From: Luidia sarsii
Lineage: Eukaryota; Echinodermata; Asteroidea; Paxillosida; Luidiidae
DNA length: 64,000 bases
Assembly (NCBI GenBank): GCA_949987565.1
Contig: OX465119.1
Location: forward strand, 12,692,897-12,756,896
Direction: 5' to 3'
Positions within the stretch are counted from its first letter, which is position 1, and the number at the start of each line of letters is the position of its first letter. Of this stretch, positions 21,974-32,790 are shown piece after piece. The notes under the pieces are model-generated. The model had not been told where the DNA came from and did not search any database. It saw only the letters and a list, made by a program, of their open reading frames with translations. The position numbers were made by a program, and so were the translations under genes.

Positions 21974-22204
21974 GGCCCTTTTCCAAAACCCGGCTTAGGC
22001 TTCGGTTAAGGCTTCGTCTCTGTCATCCAAAAGCTGAAAACCCAGGTTATAGTTCTTTGCTTTGGATTCTTTTTCAAAACGCAGTCTAACATTAAAAAAA
22101 CGAAGTTTAAGGTTTTCATTTTCATGCCCTGTACTTTAACATGGATGAAAGAACTAGAGTCAAAGCTGCAGCCTGAGCCTAAGCCGGGGTTTGGAAAAGG
22201 GCCC
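21974..22204. mobile_element. MITE, GGCCCTTTTCCAAAACC family, copy 2
   Basis: Left end GGCCCTTTTCCAAAACCCGG and right end CCGGGGTTTGGAAAAGGGCC are inverted repeats. The next bases (CTTAGGCTT against GAGCCTAAG) continue the palindrome. The interior AACGCAGTCTAACATT corresponds to copy 1. Confidence 0.85.
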
Positions 22205-22727
22205 ATGTCTATTGGGAGAGTAGGGTCTGAGGTTCATGGGGGTCACATGCATGTAGTTTGATCTTTCAAGGGTACATGTAGGCTGGTGGTTGCTTGCCTG
22301 CTTACTTGCTTGTACAATCAATCGTGCACTAATTTATGCGGGTGATCTGGGACCAGGGAATTGGATTGAAAAGGCATTGGCTCGTCCTCTTTGTGCCATG
22401 AATATTCATTTGGCAGAAACAGAATGGTTAGTTATTCCAAGTAGGACAGACAGCTGGGCACCAGGCACCATCTGCTTGCCGACTTTAAAATTGCCAGCAA
22501 AATGTCAATTTAGAATGTTCAGAGGGCTTGACATTTTAATCCTTCTCTTTCTGAATCTGTGCCTCTGGGAAAGGGTGTGCATGCTTGGAGGGGAAGAGTG
22601 AGGCCCTTTCAATTGGCGGGATTTAATTACCCGATGAAAGCGTGCCAGCACTGCGAATTGTCATGCACAGGTACACGTTAGTACAGGTGGCATTCAAATA
22701 GGAAGGCCCTTATCTAATGACATAAGG

Positions 22728-22784
22728 GCAGGGTAGCTCAGATGGTAAGAGCACTGGGCCATTCTGGGTCATGTGTGCAACCAA
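22728..22784 (+). mobile_element. tRNA-like SINE head (fragment)
   Basis: GGGTAGCTCAGATGGTAAGAG matches a Pol III A box in a tRNA D-arm context, but no proper B box or acceptor stem follows; instead an A-rich run begins at 22781. It is a tRNA-derived SINE fragment, not a functional tRNA. Confidence 0.55.
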
Positions 22785-24274
22785 AAAAAAAGAAAATTTT
22801 CTGAAATTATACTAACTGTGTTATTTCAGAAAGCATTTTTCGGAACGTGGATGCTGTCGAAAAAAGAAAATCGATTAGTTACATCCCACAGTTCGATGAG
22901 CACAGATAAAAACATCTGGCGCCCCCACATCCAGCTGTTTATCTCCGGGCGGCTGTCACGCAGTTCGGAGAGTGCCTCCTTCTGGGTCACATTCCAGGCA
23001 TGCGCAGTCTGTTTAGTAGGTCACATTTTAGGCATGCGCACTTTCCATTTTCGAATCCGATCCACTTTTCGATAATTTTCCCGAGTGAGCACACCTTGCA
23101 ATCGCCCCGATGGATTATCAGGGTCGATTTGCACTCCGCCACTCGGGACAATTAGGATTGTGATTAAGATAAATGGATGGACTAAACTCATCCGAACAAC
23201 CAGTCACCTAGCTCTCGTTTTCCCAGAAAAAAAAACCCAGAACAAGGCCATTTGCTACCACAGTAAATCCATGCCTATTAAACAGAAAACAAAATGCATC
23301 TACGCTCCTCTTACCGCAGTGTTATCATCCCACCATTTGTTTTGAAAAGGAAAGCTGAGGATTTTTTTTATCTGAATTGACTCTGCAGTACATGTAGCTG
23401 CTCTGCCATTATTAATGTATACCTCCATTCGTCTTGTTGATAGACAAAAATTCTACTTGTTGTTTGATATGGCCATCTGTGGTGGAGGTGGAGTGGGGGG
23501 AGTGAATGGGACGGAGGGAATGGATGGAAGATCTGTCATCATCGTACGTGACAACCAGAGAGAGGGCTTTTAGTTCAATTTTGTTGTGTGCGTGCTGCTC
23601 ATGACACACTTAGCGATGTTTGTTCAAGTCATCAGGAATACCTGAGAGCTGCGTTTTTAGCGAGAGATGGGAGCTAGTCATCAAACTGTGCAGGTATGAA
23701 AAAAAAATGCTGAGCACAACATAAATGACTGCAGACATACATGTACATGTACATGTATGTAGTATGTACTGTACACACGTAATCTTCTTCGTCAAGGATT
23801 TTTTTAAAGAGGAAATTGTTTCAAATACAAGTGGAATTTCTATTCGTTTTCGAACGACATGGCTGGATGCATTAGCATACTAGAGATTACATAATCTCGC
23901 CCTCATATAAGAGAGCCGTTTGCCCCGAACTCTCTCTCTCGGTCTATTGTCAATCTCACAGCAAGACCAGTTGACTACCGAGTACCGACCTGACCACCAG
24001 TTCACACAGATTTTTTCGTTTCCATTGTCCGTTATTCTTTTCACGCAATTAATAATTGGAGACCCTGACTGAGGTAGAAATAGAATAGAAATGGACTTTC
24101 TGACGGAAGCATGGAGGAAGAAAGTCATTTTACTTGGCAGTGAAAGACACAAGAGATTGAAAGTGTCAAAAATGTGTTAAAATCTTTCTGCCTTTTCACA
24201 TTTTTTGAAAAATTGTCACCCTTTGTGAACCCCAAAAGCCCAAATTTGTTGTTGTTGTGTTGTTTTTTTGTGCG
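22785..24274. other. non-coding stretch without recognised genes
   Basis: Contains a duplicated GTCACATT(C/T)(C/T)AGGCATGCGCA (about 22986 and 23021) and a short TACATG tract at 23738-23760. Open frames are short and unremarkable. Confidence 0.45.
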
Positions 24275-24370
24275 GGGGGGGGGGGGGGGGGCTTCCTAGC
24301 AGGACCTTTTTCAAAGGCAGATTCCACCTTTGATTAAGGTCCTGCTAGGATCGAAAGGTGAGCCCCTGCA
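24275..24370. mobile_element. G-run abutting a foldback retroposon copy
   Basis: An uninterrupted run of 18 G (24275-24292) leads directly into CTTCCTAGCAGGACCTTTTTC, a 5' arm that has lost its CCTGACGTTTCGATC part, then the second arm GGTCCTGCTAGGATCGAAAG. A foldback copy is evidently broken at the G-run. Confidence 0.65.
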
Positions 24371-24839
24371 GTTTTTTTTTAAATCATCAGTCCTAAAATG
24401 AAAATTCTATTCTTTCAAACCTCATGAATCCACAGCACGTGGTTTTTGCTCTCTGTCCCCCAGCGACAGTGATCTCAATCTCGCAAGGAGAACGACAAAA
24501 CCTAGAGGATTTAATATGCATGCAAGCATTGAAGAAGAGAGCAATTAGCAATTGACATCTTTCCCCATTGGATGTCAATGAAAATAACAGATTTTCGAGG
24601 TCACCGGTTACAAAACAGCTATTTTCTCAACGGGCATTTTCAACTATTAAGGGAGTGTAGATCAGTGTACATGTACGTGTACATCATGTACGTCTTGCAA
24701 ATGCTTCAAAATTTAGTTCATTTGCTGCTCAACATTTTCGAGATACCGGTAGTACATAATGGTTTACATGTAAGTACCCTGTGGTTTGTATCAAAACCAC
24801 GTAAAACAACTCTTTTCGGACAGAGTAGGCCTAGATGAC

Positions 24840-25010
24840 TCCGAATCTGAGAGCAGTGTGTACACTTATCTCTACTCGTCGTCAGCAGACAGCACTGTGT
24901 CTCCTGACAGCGGGCAGAGTACACACTGCCCGAAACGTTGACTGAGGTACACTACATGTACCAGCTCTTTTCAGAGCCACATACTGTCACCAAAGAGATG
25001 TTTCACATTG
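24840..25010 (+). repeat. dispersed repeat with histone-type 3' end signal
   Basis: This segment has GCCCGAAACGTTGACTGAGG, a phrase I associate with 3' ends of Penelope-like and related retroelements (from memory, unverified). It is followed by a histone-type stem-loop and downstream element. The last ~54 bp are homologous to each arm of the palindrome at 50780-50909, showing that this is a dispersed family. No histone frame is upstream. Confidence 0.5.
24963..24978 (+). terminator. histone mRNA-type 3' stem-loop
   Basis: AGCTCTTTTCAGAGCC matches the metazoan histone 3' stem-loop (GGCTCTTTTCAGAGCC) except for the first base, leaving five base pairs and a TTTC loop, followed by ACAT. Twelve bases later CAAAGAGATG resembles the purine-rich histone downstream element that pairs with U7 snRNA. 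The match is seen directly; activity is inferred. Confidence 0.5.
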
Positions 25011-25157
25011 TGTCACATGTACTGTACAAGTAACTGATGAAGTTTCTCTTTTGCATTCACTTTGCATTCATGAAGCTCCCCGCATGTTTAGCCTGCCTGG
25101 ACCCATCACAAAAACCTGCAGGTCGTCAGAAAACAGAAGCGAAAACTCATGCGAAAA

Positions 25158-25319
25158 CTTCTTTTACTCATTTCTCCCAAAATTTTAGGTAGAAATACAT
25201 GTATTTCAGTGAGAGGTTTCTACTAGTACTATAACCATCTTCAAACTGTTTATAAGTTTCATGTTAATCTCTGAACATTTCTGTTTTTCGATCTTACCAA
25301 TGTTGTGTAGGGGCTTTAA
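25158..25319. mobile_element. TTAA-flanked MITE, right half only
   Basis: From CTTCTTTTACTCATTTCTCC to AATGTTGTGTAGGGGCT before TTAA (25316-25319). The left half is missing. A TACATG unit has been inserted into the motif AGAAATATTTCAG. Confidence 0.75.
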
Positions 25320-25491
25320 TTCAATATTTAGTTAAATAGTGCTGAAGGATGCATTGCTGTGCATGTACATGTATACTACATGTATTTGCAATCAATGGAA
25401 ATTGTGTATGGTATCCAATACCATCTGATAGCAGTGAAGAGTGCCTGCTCTGACCTCTGACCCATCCCCATGTCAAGCTACTTGTATCTTC

Positions 25492-25678
25492 TTAAATACT
25501 TTTCTTAAAATTTAGTGGGCCTGATGTTTCGATCCTAGCAGGACCTTTCTCAAAGGCAGAGAAAGGTCCTGCTGGGATCGAAAACGTCAGGCCCACTAAA
25601 TTTTAAGATTGACATTTTGGTAATTTTAGTCAGTAAGCAGGTTGCAACATTTTTGTATATCACCTTAGATACTTTTCT
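25492..25678 (-). mobile_element. foldback retroposon with 14-bp target duplication
   Basis: A complete palindromic copy lies between TTAAATACTTTTCT (25492-25505) and TTAGATACTTTTCT (25665-25678), one mismatch. It reads TAAAATTTAGTGGGCCTGA, both GATCCTAGCAGG arms, then AATTTTAAGATT and the tail GTAATTTTAGTCAGTAAGCA and GTATATCACC. Here it is in inverse orientation relative to 32791 and 37458. Confidence 0.85.
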
Positions 25679-25689
25679 CTCCAATCTTT

Positions 25690-25975
25690 AGGGACGTTGT
25701 ATCAAGTGCACTTGAGTTACGCCTCCAGCAAAAAGTGGCCAACTCTCGGGGTTCTCAATTTCTCAAACAGAAGACTAGAAAGTGTCCACCCTCCACGTTC
25801 AAATTGAGAATGGTTCGACTAGACTTTCGACCCTTGCAAAGACATTTTGAGAAAGATTCGGGAACGGATTGAAATGATGGGCCCTCCAGAATTGGTTAGA
25901 CTCACTCAGTTTTGTCACTGAAGTCACTCAGTGAGCAGTTGGCCACATTTTTTGTGTCTCATTTTCTTTCTCGTA
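25690..25975 (-). mobile_element. old, diverged foldback retroposon
   Basis: Shares the order and wording of the family at low identity: GACTTTCGACCCTTGCAAAG, TTTTGAGAAAG, GGGCCCTCCAGAATT and the tail GTCACTCAGTGAGCAGTTGG. An ancient copy next to a younger one. Confidence 0.5.
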
Positions 25976-26319
25976 AAGGTTCCAGTACATGTCCAGGTGG
26001 TCAATCATATACCCTATAACTCTCTGATACGGATGGTGGTTCTACATGTACGTAGGATTCTGGTGTGCTCCTTTTTTTCCTTTTGAAGGGGGCGGATGGC
26101 TTTGTTCATGTTCGGACGCTTCGCCTTGTCCTTGCCTTACGATCGGGCTGTGAGGAGGGCAGCAGCTATTTGCCAGAGGTCACTTGGTGTCATTGCTGGG
26201 GCTGTACTCGTTTCGTGTAGGCATTTCAGAGGGCATCGACTGTCATTATCCTCTGACGTATTGTCGACGGCAATTGAGCGAAAAACTCGTGCCACTCGTT
26301 CATTCTTTTTCGCTCGCGT
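25976..26319. other. non-coding stretch without recognised features
   Basis: A 92-codon frame from 26096 runs into the following MITE and has no recognised motif. Confidence 0.4.
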
Positions 26320-26697
26320 TCACACATGCCAACAAATCGCGAGCCGCTTGTGGTCAGCAGTTGTGGTCAAATAGTGCATGTGTCCTTGAGGGTGGCCCAT
26401 GCAGGGAGACAGAGGCAAGGCACTTCCTGTCAGTCTGAGCGCAAGCGGTGCATTGTGGAATAAAAAAAAAAAGTGAGTGATTCAGCGAAGTGTTCCCACA
26501 CACAAATATACTTGAATATTTTAGAAAAGTCTAACAGATAGTGGAGTCTGAATCGCGATTCAAATCCCGATAATCATCGTGTCTATTGTGCGATTTGTGT
26601 CCACACACACACAAAAGTGGAGTTTGAATCGTGATTTCGATCACGATCCAAGTAATCGTGTTTATTTTCAGCAGTGGAAAACTGGAAATGCCCTTTT
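26320..26697. mobile_element. MITE, GATTCAAATCGCGAT family, copy 1
   Basis: Shares AAATCGCGAGCCGC, GTTGTGGTCAAA, CACTTCCTG, AGTGGAGTCTGAATCGCGAT and a second AGTGGAGTTTGAATCG with copy 2 at 59375. Internal GAATCGCGATTC units are palindromic. No coding capacity. Confidence 0.75.
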
Positions 26698-27289
26698 GGT
26701 GTCTCATGGTGAGATGCAAATGCACTTAAGCTAACAGGGACTGCTACATGTACATGTACATGTATTATAACTGCCCTCGGCGTGCTATTTGGAAGAGAAA
26801 GATAAAAAAGAAAGACAAAAATACCACCCCGGTATTGGAACAACATTGGTGCTCCATCTTGTACAGTATCTACCGGTAGATGCAAGAGATTAAATACATT
26901 CAACGGAAAAACAAAATCCGCCCAGAAGATGGGTAAATAAACCGTTTTGAAATCCAGACTCTTACGATCTCCCAGGAGATGTTTCTACAAGATAATGTTA
27001 TCTGAATAGTTTGTTCAGTAGATGCACACTGTACATGTATGTGGCCACATAGGCCCTATAGGCTGTAGGCAGTCTGCAATTTTAACTCTGTCAAACACTG
27101 AAAATACATACATGTACAGTACCGGTACATGTACACCGTAGCAGCATGCCGTCTGTACAAAACACACTCCGCTTGGTTCAGTCCATTGCATTTACAATTT
27201 CACATTGTACAGTGAAGCACTGATGTCATTCCTAATATCTCGAGCAAATGAAAGGAACCCAGATTGGAAACTTTTCAAACTATTCATTG
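26698..27289. other. non-coding stretch with short TACATG tracts
   Basis: TACATG tracts at 26744-26765 and 27110-27135. No gene seen. Confidence 0.45.
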
Positions 27290-27490
27290 GAATGTATCCT
27301 GAAGAAAATACAAAAACAATGTTGCAAACTGCTCACTGACTAAAATGACCTGCAACACATTACTCTCAGTTAGTGGGCCTGACGTTTTGATTCTAGCAGG
27401 ACCAGGGCCTGGAGTTTCAATCCTTGCTGGACCTTTGAGAAAGGTCCAGCTAGGATCAAAACGTCAGGCCCTCTAACCTTTGAGAGAAAT
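27290..27490 (+). mobile_element. foldback retroposon, CAACACATT subfamily
   Basis: A variant with GCTCACTGACTAAAATGACC in the tail and AGTTAGTGGGCCTGACG at the arm. An additional partial arm (GGGCCTGGAGTTTCAATCC) is inserted between the two usual arms, as if one copy had inserted into another. The right arm ends CAGGCCCTCTAACCTTTGAG. The subfamily recurs at 62350. Confidence 0.7.
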
Positions 27491-27545
27491 GTACTATGCG
27501 TATATCCCATAAAAGGACATCGCTTCGGGACTTGGACCCACTGAT

Positions 27546-28021
27546 TTAAAGCCCCTACACAACATTGGTCGAGGTCAAAGAATAGCATCCATACGTTGTC
27601 TGATCCAACATATGCATGGAATAGCAGTCTGTGAAAATTTCAGCTCAATCTGCCAACCGAGTCTCGAGAAAATTGTGGAAACCGCTTCATTTGTTTCGTG
27701 AAAATGCAGCATTCAACGTCGTACTGTTCTGAAAAATAGTTTAGATCTCGGTGAGATGTTAATATTTCTTTTAAAGTACATGTAATATACAAAAATGTTG
27801 CAAACTGCTTACTGACTAAAATTACCAAAACGCAAATCTTAAAATTGAGTGGGCCTGACGTTTCGATCCTAGCAGGACATTTCTCCCAAAATACAACATT
27901 TTAGGCAGAAATAGTTCAGTGAGAGGTTTCTACTATAACCATCTTCAAACTGTATAAGTTTCATGTACATCTGTGAACATTTCTGTTTTTCAATCTTACC
28001 AAAGTTGTGTAGGGGCTTTAA
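27546..28021. mobile_element. TTAA-flanked MITE with a nested foldback insertion
   Basis: The outer MITE is bounded by TTAA (27546-27549 and 28018-28021), with ends AGCCCCTACACAACATTGG and AAGTTGTGTAGGGGCT. Around 27785-27885 it is interrupted by ATATACAAAAATGTTGC and GGGCCTGACGTTTCGATCC, a single foldback arm, before resuming at ATTTCTCCCAAAATACAAC. The foldback piece is therefore younger than this MITE copy. Confidence 0.8.
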
Positions 28022-28070
28022 TTCGTACCAGTGCTCTTACCAACCGAGGTATCCAACCCTTAGCCGATCG
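28022..28070 (-). mobile_element. tRNA-like SINE head (fragment)
   Basis: On the minus strand it reads GGTTGGATACCTCGGTTGGT then AAGAGCACTGGTACGAATT, an A-box-like D-arm region similar to 29857. It ends exactly at the TTAA of the preceding MITE, which seems to have inserted into or beside it. Confidence 0.5.
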
Positions 28071-29479
28071 CATTCCCTAATAGTCAACTACCGTACATAT
28101 CTTTGCAGTGGCAGGAGCACCAGTCAAAAGCTTTTAACCATTTACTCTGGTACATGTACATGTAGGCCTAGGCCTAGTAATCCAAGGATCATACATCTTC
28201 TACTTTCGGACAGATGCAAACAACTATTGGCATATTTAATGTGCCCTGCTAATGTCAGAAGCAAAGTATAAATTTCAGTTGGTCAGTTAGTCAATTGTTC
28301 AGGCATCGAAGGTCGCTGAAAGAGGAATTCACTTGCAGAAATTACCATCACTGCAATTTAATAAAAAAAAAAAAACTCCCTCCAACTAATTGCCATTCTT
28401 ATTTTGCTCTGTCACTTTGTCAGACAAGCCCAATAGACAGGACAATCACAAGCCTTCATCTTCTACTCTCCTCCCCTCCCCCCCCACCCAAAGCCCCCAT
28501 GACCCCTAGCCCCCTTGTTGAAGACTCCAGCTAAGAATGAGAGTCAGTCATCTTGTAGGCTTTTGCGACAAGGAATGGAACAGAGCAGAGAGTGATTCTT
28601 AAAGAGAAAAAAAAACGAGAAGAGAAGAAGAAGACAATCCATGGGCCTTATGCTCATGGGAGTGTAAAAGGTCATTGGGTAAGGCCAGCTGTTGTTGAAG
28701 CTATTGAGGCTATTATCACAACACGTATCCCTGCACTGTCTGGTGTTGGCAAGTGCGTAAATTCCTGCTTTGACTTTTATCACGGTTGCTCTTCGTCTTC
28801 TGTTGGGGGGGGTGGGGGCAGAAAGGGGATTGGTGGGTCGGTTGAGAAAATGATTCCAAACATGGCTGGACATTCTGCATTTTATTTTTCTTCTGAAAAC
28901 TGATGACAACCCAAAACAAATTGCTTGCTAAAATTGCAAGAATACACACGTATCATATATGGATGCTGCTTCCAGTAACTAACAGCCTCTCTGGGGGATT
29001 GTACAGGATGAGACAGGGACCCGGGAGAGTTGCTATTGGTTCTGTGTCTTTGGTTCCTTTTTTTGTTTGTTTTTTTTCTCAATAATTTCTCTAGCCCTGC
29101 TGTGGGGCCGGCCTGTGGTGGTTGATTATGTGCAGCATCTAGGCTCATTAAGTCTGGTCATGAGCCCGCTTCAACCTGTGCAATATGGTCCCTCTGTCCT
29201 TCACTGCCCCCCCCCTCCCCCTCCCTTTATATAAAGTGCATTACATGTCATTCTGTCAACTGTGCAAGACCGTTCGCGTCTCTCATTCATTTTGACTTCT
29301 AACAAGGTACATGTACATGTAGCATACAAAGTAGAACATACAATGTAAATACCATGTTGAGTTTTTAAGAATTGTCTTACAGGACTTGTGTCAATTGTGC
29401 CAAACCGTTTCATATGTGTCTCTCTTTCATTTTGACCTCTTAACAAGGTACATATAGCATAGATCTACATGTACTGTAT
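28071..29479. other. non-coding stretch without recognised genes
   Basis: Holds A-runs (28362, 28610), C/G homopolymer runs (28480, 28805, 29205) and a duplicated TCATTTTGACTTCTAACAAGG (about 29286 and 29428). No exon recognised. Confidence 0.45.
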
Positions 29480-29540
29480 CTCAAAAGTTAGAGGGCCTGA
29501 CATTGCGATCCTAGCAGGACCTTTCTCCAAGGCAAAGAGG
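29480..29540 (+). mobile_element. foldback retroposon fragment
   Basis: TCTCAAAAGTTAGAGGGCC then GACATTGCGATCCTAGCAGG and ACCTTTCTCCAAGGC: a single arm of the family, without the second arm. Confidence 0.65.
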
Positions 29541-29853
29541 TACAGGTATGTGTAGCATACCGGGTACAAAGTAAAACATGATGACCATGTTGTTGTCTGT
29601 TTTGTAGTTTTTTGTCTCCAAACTGTAATGAAATGAATTTTGACTTGAATTGAAAAAGCTGCATCCACATTATGTGATCTCCTAGCTGCTGTAGCCAGGT
29701 ACCGTATATTAACCATTGGTTGTTTGCATCTGAAATTCTGAATGAAAGCAGGGGTGGGGGGGGGGGTTTGATCCCTGGAGGAATACAGCATTTGGTGGTT
29801 GAATTGCTTCTGACTGGCACCCCTACCCCTATTTGGTAAGGCCACCATCTAAG
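29541..29853. other. non-coding stretch without recognised features
   Basis: Two overlapping minus frames of 110-127 codons have no motif. A G-run lies at 29753-29767. Confidence 0.4.
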
Positions 29854-29935
29854 GGTTGGATAGCTCAGATGGGAAGAGTGCTGGTAGACTGGTACGCAAA
29901 ACTAGAGGTCTCGCTCTCGGGTTCAACTCTCTTGT
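29854..29935 (+). mobile_element. tRNA-derived SINE head
   Basis: GGATAGCTCAGATGGGAAGAG (A-box-like) is followed 40 bases later by GGGTTCAACTC (B-box-like). The order and spacing are those of a tRNA gene, but the acceptor ends do not pair and the anticodon arm is irregular. I call a SINE promoter or tRNA pseudogene, not a working tRNA. Confidence 0.5.
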
Positions 29936-30544
29936 TGCTCAACACGACAAAAAGCCGGAGATACTGAACAACGTTTTTTTTTTACACTCACACGACGATG
30001 TCCGCCTCGCTTACTTGCTGCTAATGGGATTTCACTCCAGACAGTCACTGGTTTATTCTGTGTGTCTTCCTCCTTCATCCCCTTCCCCTCTGGATAATTA
30101 CGTGTGTAATGTCAGTGGGCTCAGTTTCAAATAAATGTTGCAAGTTTTGCGGACACAGGGCGCTGTGCCATGTCGTGGCATCATCCTTCACCGGGCCTTT
30201 ACTGTGCCACAACCGTACTCTGAATTTGTCTGCACAGTGAAATCATTTCTAACAGGCAATCAAGCTCAGCAGGTTAGCACAGTTGTAGATTGAATTTCGT
30301 CAGTCGACTGCCTAATAAAGAAACCTCTTTGAAATGTCAATCCATCATAAGATAATTTGTTTCCATGCGTGTATGGTTAGTACAATGTACTAGACCACAA
30401 ATGACAGCCCTGTGATGTGCAGAAAAAAACCAACCCAGTTATTGTGTCCCCAAACTGGCTGTGATAAGCAGCTGTCTCTCACTATCTACATACATGTACA
30501 TGTATGACGCTCATTTTTGCCACCCACTTTGTCAATATCGCTGT
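29936..30544. other. non-coding stretch without recognised features
   Basis: No gene or repeat recognised apart from a short TACATG tract near 30490. Confidence 0.4.
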
Positions 30545-31208
30545 GTTTTATCTCTCTCTTCAATAGAAAATCTCTCCTCCCTCCTCTCTCCTCTTCATCT
30601 TTTTTGTCTGAACCTCCCTCTCTCTCTTTCTCTTTCTCTCTCCCCTCTCTCTTGTTCTCCTTCTCTCCCTCTCTTTCTCCCTCTTTCTCTCTGAGTCTCC
30701 TCTGTCTTTTTTCTCTCTCTCAGTCTCCATCTCCCTCCCCCCTCTCTCTCTTTCTCTCGTGTATTGGTCTTGGTCTCTTTCTATCTCCCATGTCTATCTG
30801 TCTCTCTGTCTCCCCATCTGTCTTTCTATCTCAATCCCTGTACATGTATATATCCATCTCTCTTTCTATCTCTCTGTCTCCGTCTGTCTGTTTGTTTCGC
30901 TGTCTCGTCTGTCTGTCTGTATGTCCCTCTTCCTCTCTCCGTCTCACTCCCTCTCTCTCTCTCTTTCTCTCCCTCTCTCTCCCCCTCTCTCTCTGTCTCT
31001 CTCCCTCTCTCACTGAGACTCACTCTCTCTCCCTCTCTCTCCCCCTCTCTCTCTCCCTCTCTCTCCCCCTCTCTCTCTTTCTCTCCCTCTCTCTCTCCCT
31101 CACTCTCCCTCACTCCCTGTCTCTCCCTGTTTCTCCCTCCCCCTCTCTCCCCTTACTCTCTCCCTCACTCTCTCATCCCTCCCCCCCCCTCTCTCTCTCT
31201 CTCTCTCA
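30545..31208. repeat. pyrimidine-rich CT tract (~660 bp)
   Basis: Almost entirely CTCTCT, CCCTCT and CTGTCT on the + strand. The long Ser/Leu/Pro frames (for example 30517-31245) and the Glu/Arg frames opposite are translated simple repeat. Confidence 0.95.
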
Positions 31209-31418
31209 GAATTTGTGCATATTGTTCCTGGCATATTGCCACTAAACCTGGCAGTATACACATGTACACTACTTCATCTGAAAATCATTCTCAACGCTTC
31301 TTCAGTTGTGTAATTTTTAGAACGGTATTTATTAGGGCTACATTTAGCAGAGCAATGTACATCATTTTTACATGTTTACATTCTATTACTGTACACTGTA
31401 CTTAGTACATGGTAAGTA

Positions 31419-31622
31419 CAGTGGAACCTCTTTATAAGAATACCGATATACCGAACATTCGTCTTTAATGATCATGGCCCTTTGGCTCCCAATATTACGT
31501 CAGTGGATATGCGGCCGCAACTTCTATAACGAACGACTGCTACAGTATGCCGCACAATTTTCATGGATCCCGGGATGTACATGTACACGTATGTACATGT
31601 ATGTTATTGTGACGTTCCACTG
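31419..31622. mobile_element. pogo-like MITE, copy 1, invaded by TACATG repeat
   Basis: TA, then CAGTGGAACCTCTTTATAAG; interior CCGAACATTCG and TTTTCATGGATCCCGGGATG as in copy 2; right end GACGTTCCACTG followed by TA. CAGTGG ends with a TA duplication fit pogo/Tc1-type elements. Between GGGATG and the right end a TACATG tract replaces the sequence seen in copy 2. Confidence 0.75.
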
Positions 31623-32300
31623 TACCTGTACACGTATACATGTTGTACATGTACATGTACGTACATGTACAGTACCGGTACATGTCATGTACCGGTAGTG
31701 TACCATATTGTGCAGTGTACAGTGTACATGTACATGCACATGTACACTGCCGTGCAAATGTTATTACGCACCCACAACAAAAATATGCTTCGTGTTTTTT
31801 ACCCGATTAAATAATGGATAATCACTTTCAAAATCATACCTGTCTCTTGAGTGGTATCTATTGGAAATTAGCGATTTTTTAATGACACAATTATGCTTTA
31901 TGTGTTCAGATTATCAATTAATCCAACATCATAATTTATCCCCGTGCACAAAGTCAATGGGAGTTAACGTTACATCCAAGATGGCGGCACCCATGTACAT
32001 GTACATGTACAACATGTACAGTGTAGATTAGTGTAGATGTACGTGTACATGTCCATGTAGTGGATTGTATTATTTACTGGACATGCACTGTCCTGTACAT
32101 GTGCATCCACACATGCATCAAAATTATAATCACTAGAGTGCAATGGCCGCAATTGGACAGTTACACTCACTGTTCACACATGCAGTGTGTACACATACAT
32201 GTACATGTACTGTACACATGCACATTAGGCCTTAGACCTCTACCTTATCGTTTGAAATGTACACTGTACACTGTACATGTACATGTACATGTATCTCCCA
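31573..32300. repeat. TACATG tracts (cluster)
   Basis: Interrupted TACATG/GTACATGTAC tracts at 31573-31760, 31990-32060 and 32190-32295, mixed with ACTGTACA variants. Met-Tyr and Cys-Thr frames across them are artefacts. Confidence 0.9.
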
Positions 32301-32790
32301 TACATGCATTACAGGAATGTCAGTAGTGGTTAGTTCATACAGTAAACAGTGCAGCAAAATATGTGATTTCTTTCGTTCCACGTTGTCTGAATCTGCATTT
32401 AAATTGGTACATGCCCATGGGAATTCAAATAATTATAAACAAATAGGCATACCGGTAGGCGGTATTAGACCGGATTATCTCGAACCAAGTTCAGCATTGT
32501 AATTTTCTTTTGCTGTAACAGGCGTCTTTAAGTCGTGCATGAATGAAAAATACGTTTTCTTGGACTAACAATCAATTCTCTACTCCGTCTGTCAATTAAA
32601 TTAAAAAAACCTAAATTCCCAAGTACCCTGCATGGCTTACCTGAAGAATAAAACGTCAGCAAAAATGCCGTATCTGGATTTTTTTTCTCCCCTTTTTCAA
32701 GGCTATTACGCTCATTTGCAGATTGCACAAAATTCTACATGTACTTTAACCGAGGGAGCTTTGAAGAAAAACCTTTGTTTTTTTTTCTCT
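32301..32790. other. non-coding stretch without recognised features
   Basis: No gene recognised. Confidence 0.4.

Noticed and set aside
29854..29935. Functional tRNA gene
   Set aside because: A and B boxes are present, but the acceptor stem does not pair and the anticodon arm is irregular. It fits a SINE head.
30517..31405. Long Ser/Leu-rich frames of 213-242 codons
   Set aside because: Translations of a CT simple repeat with matching Glu/Arg frames on the other strand.
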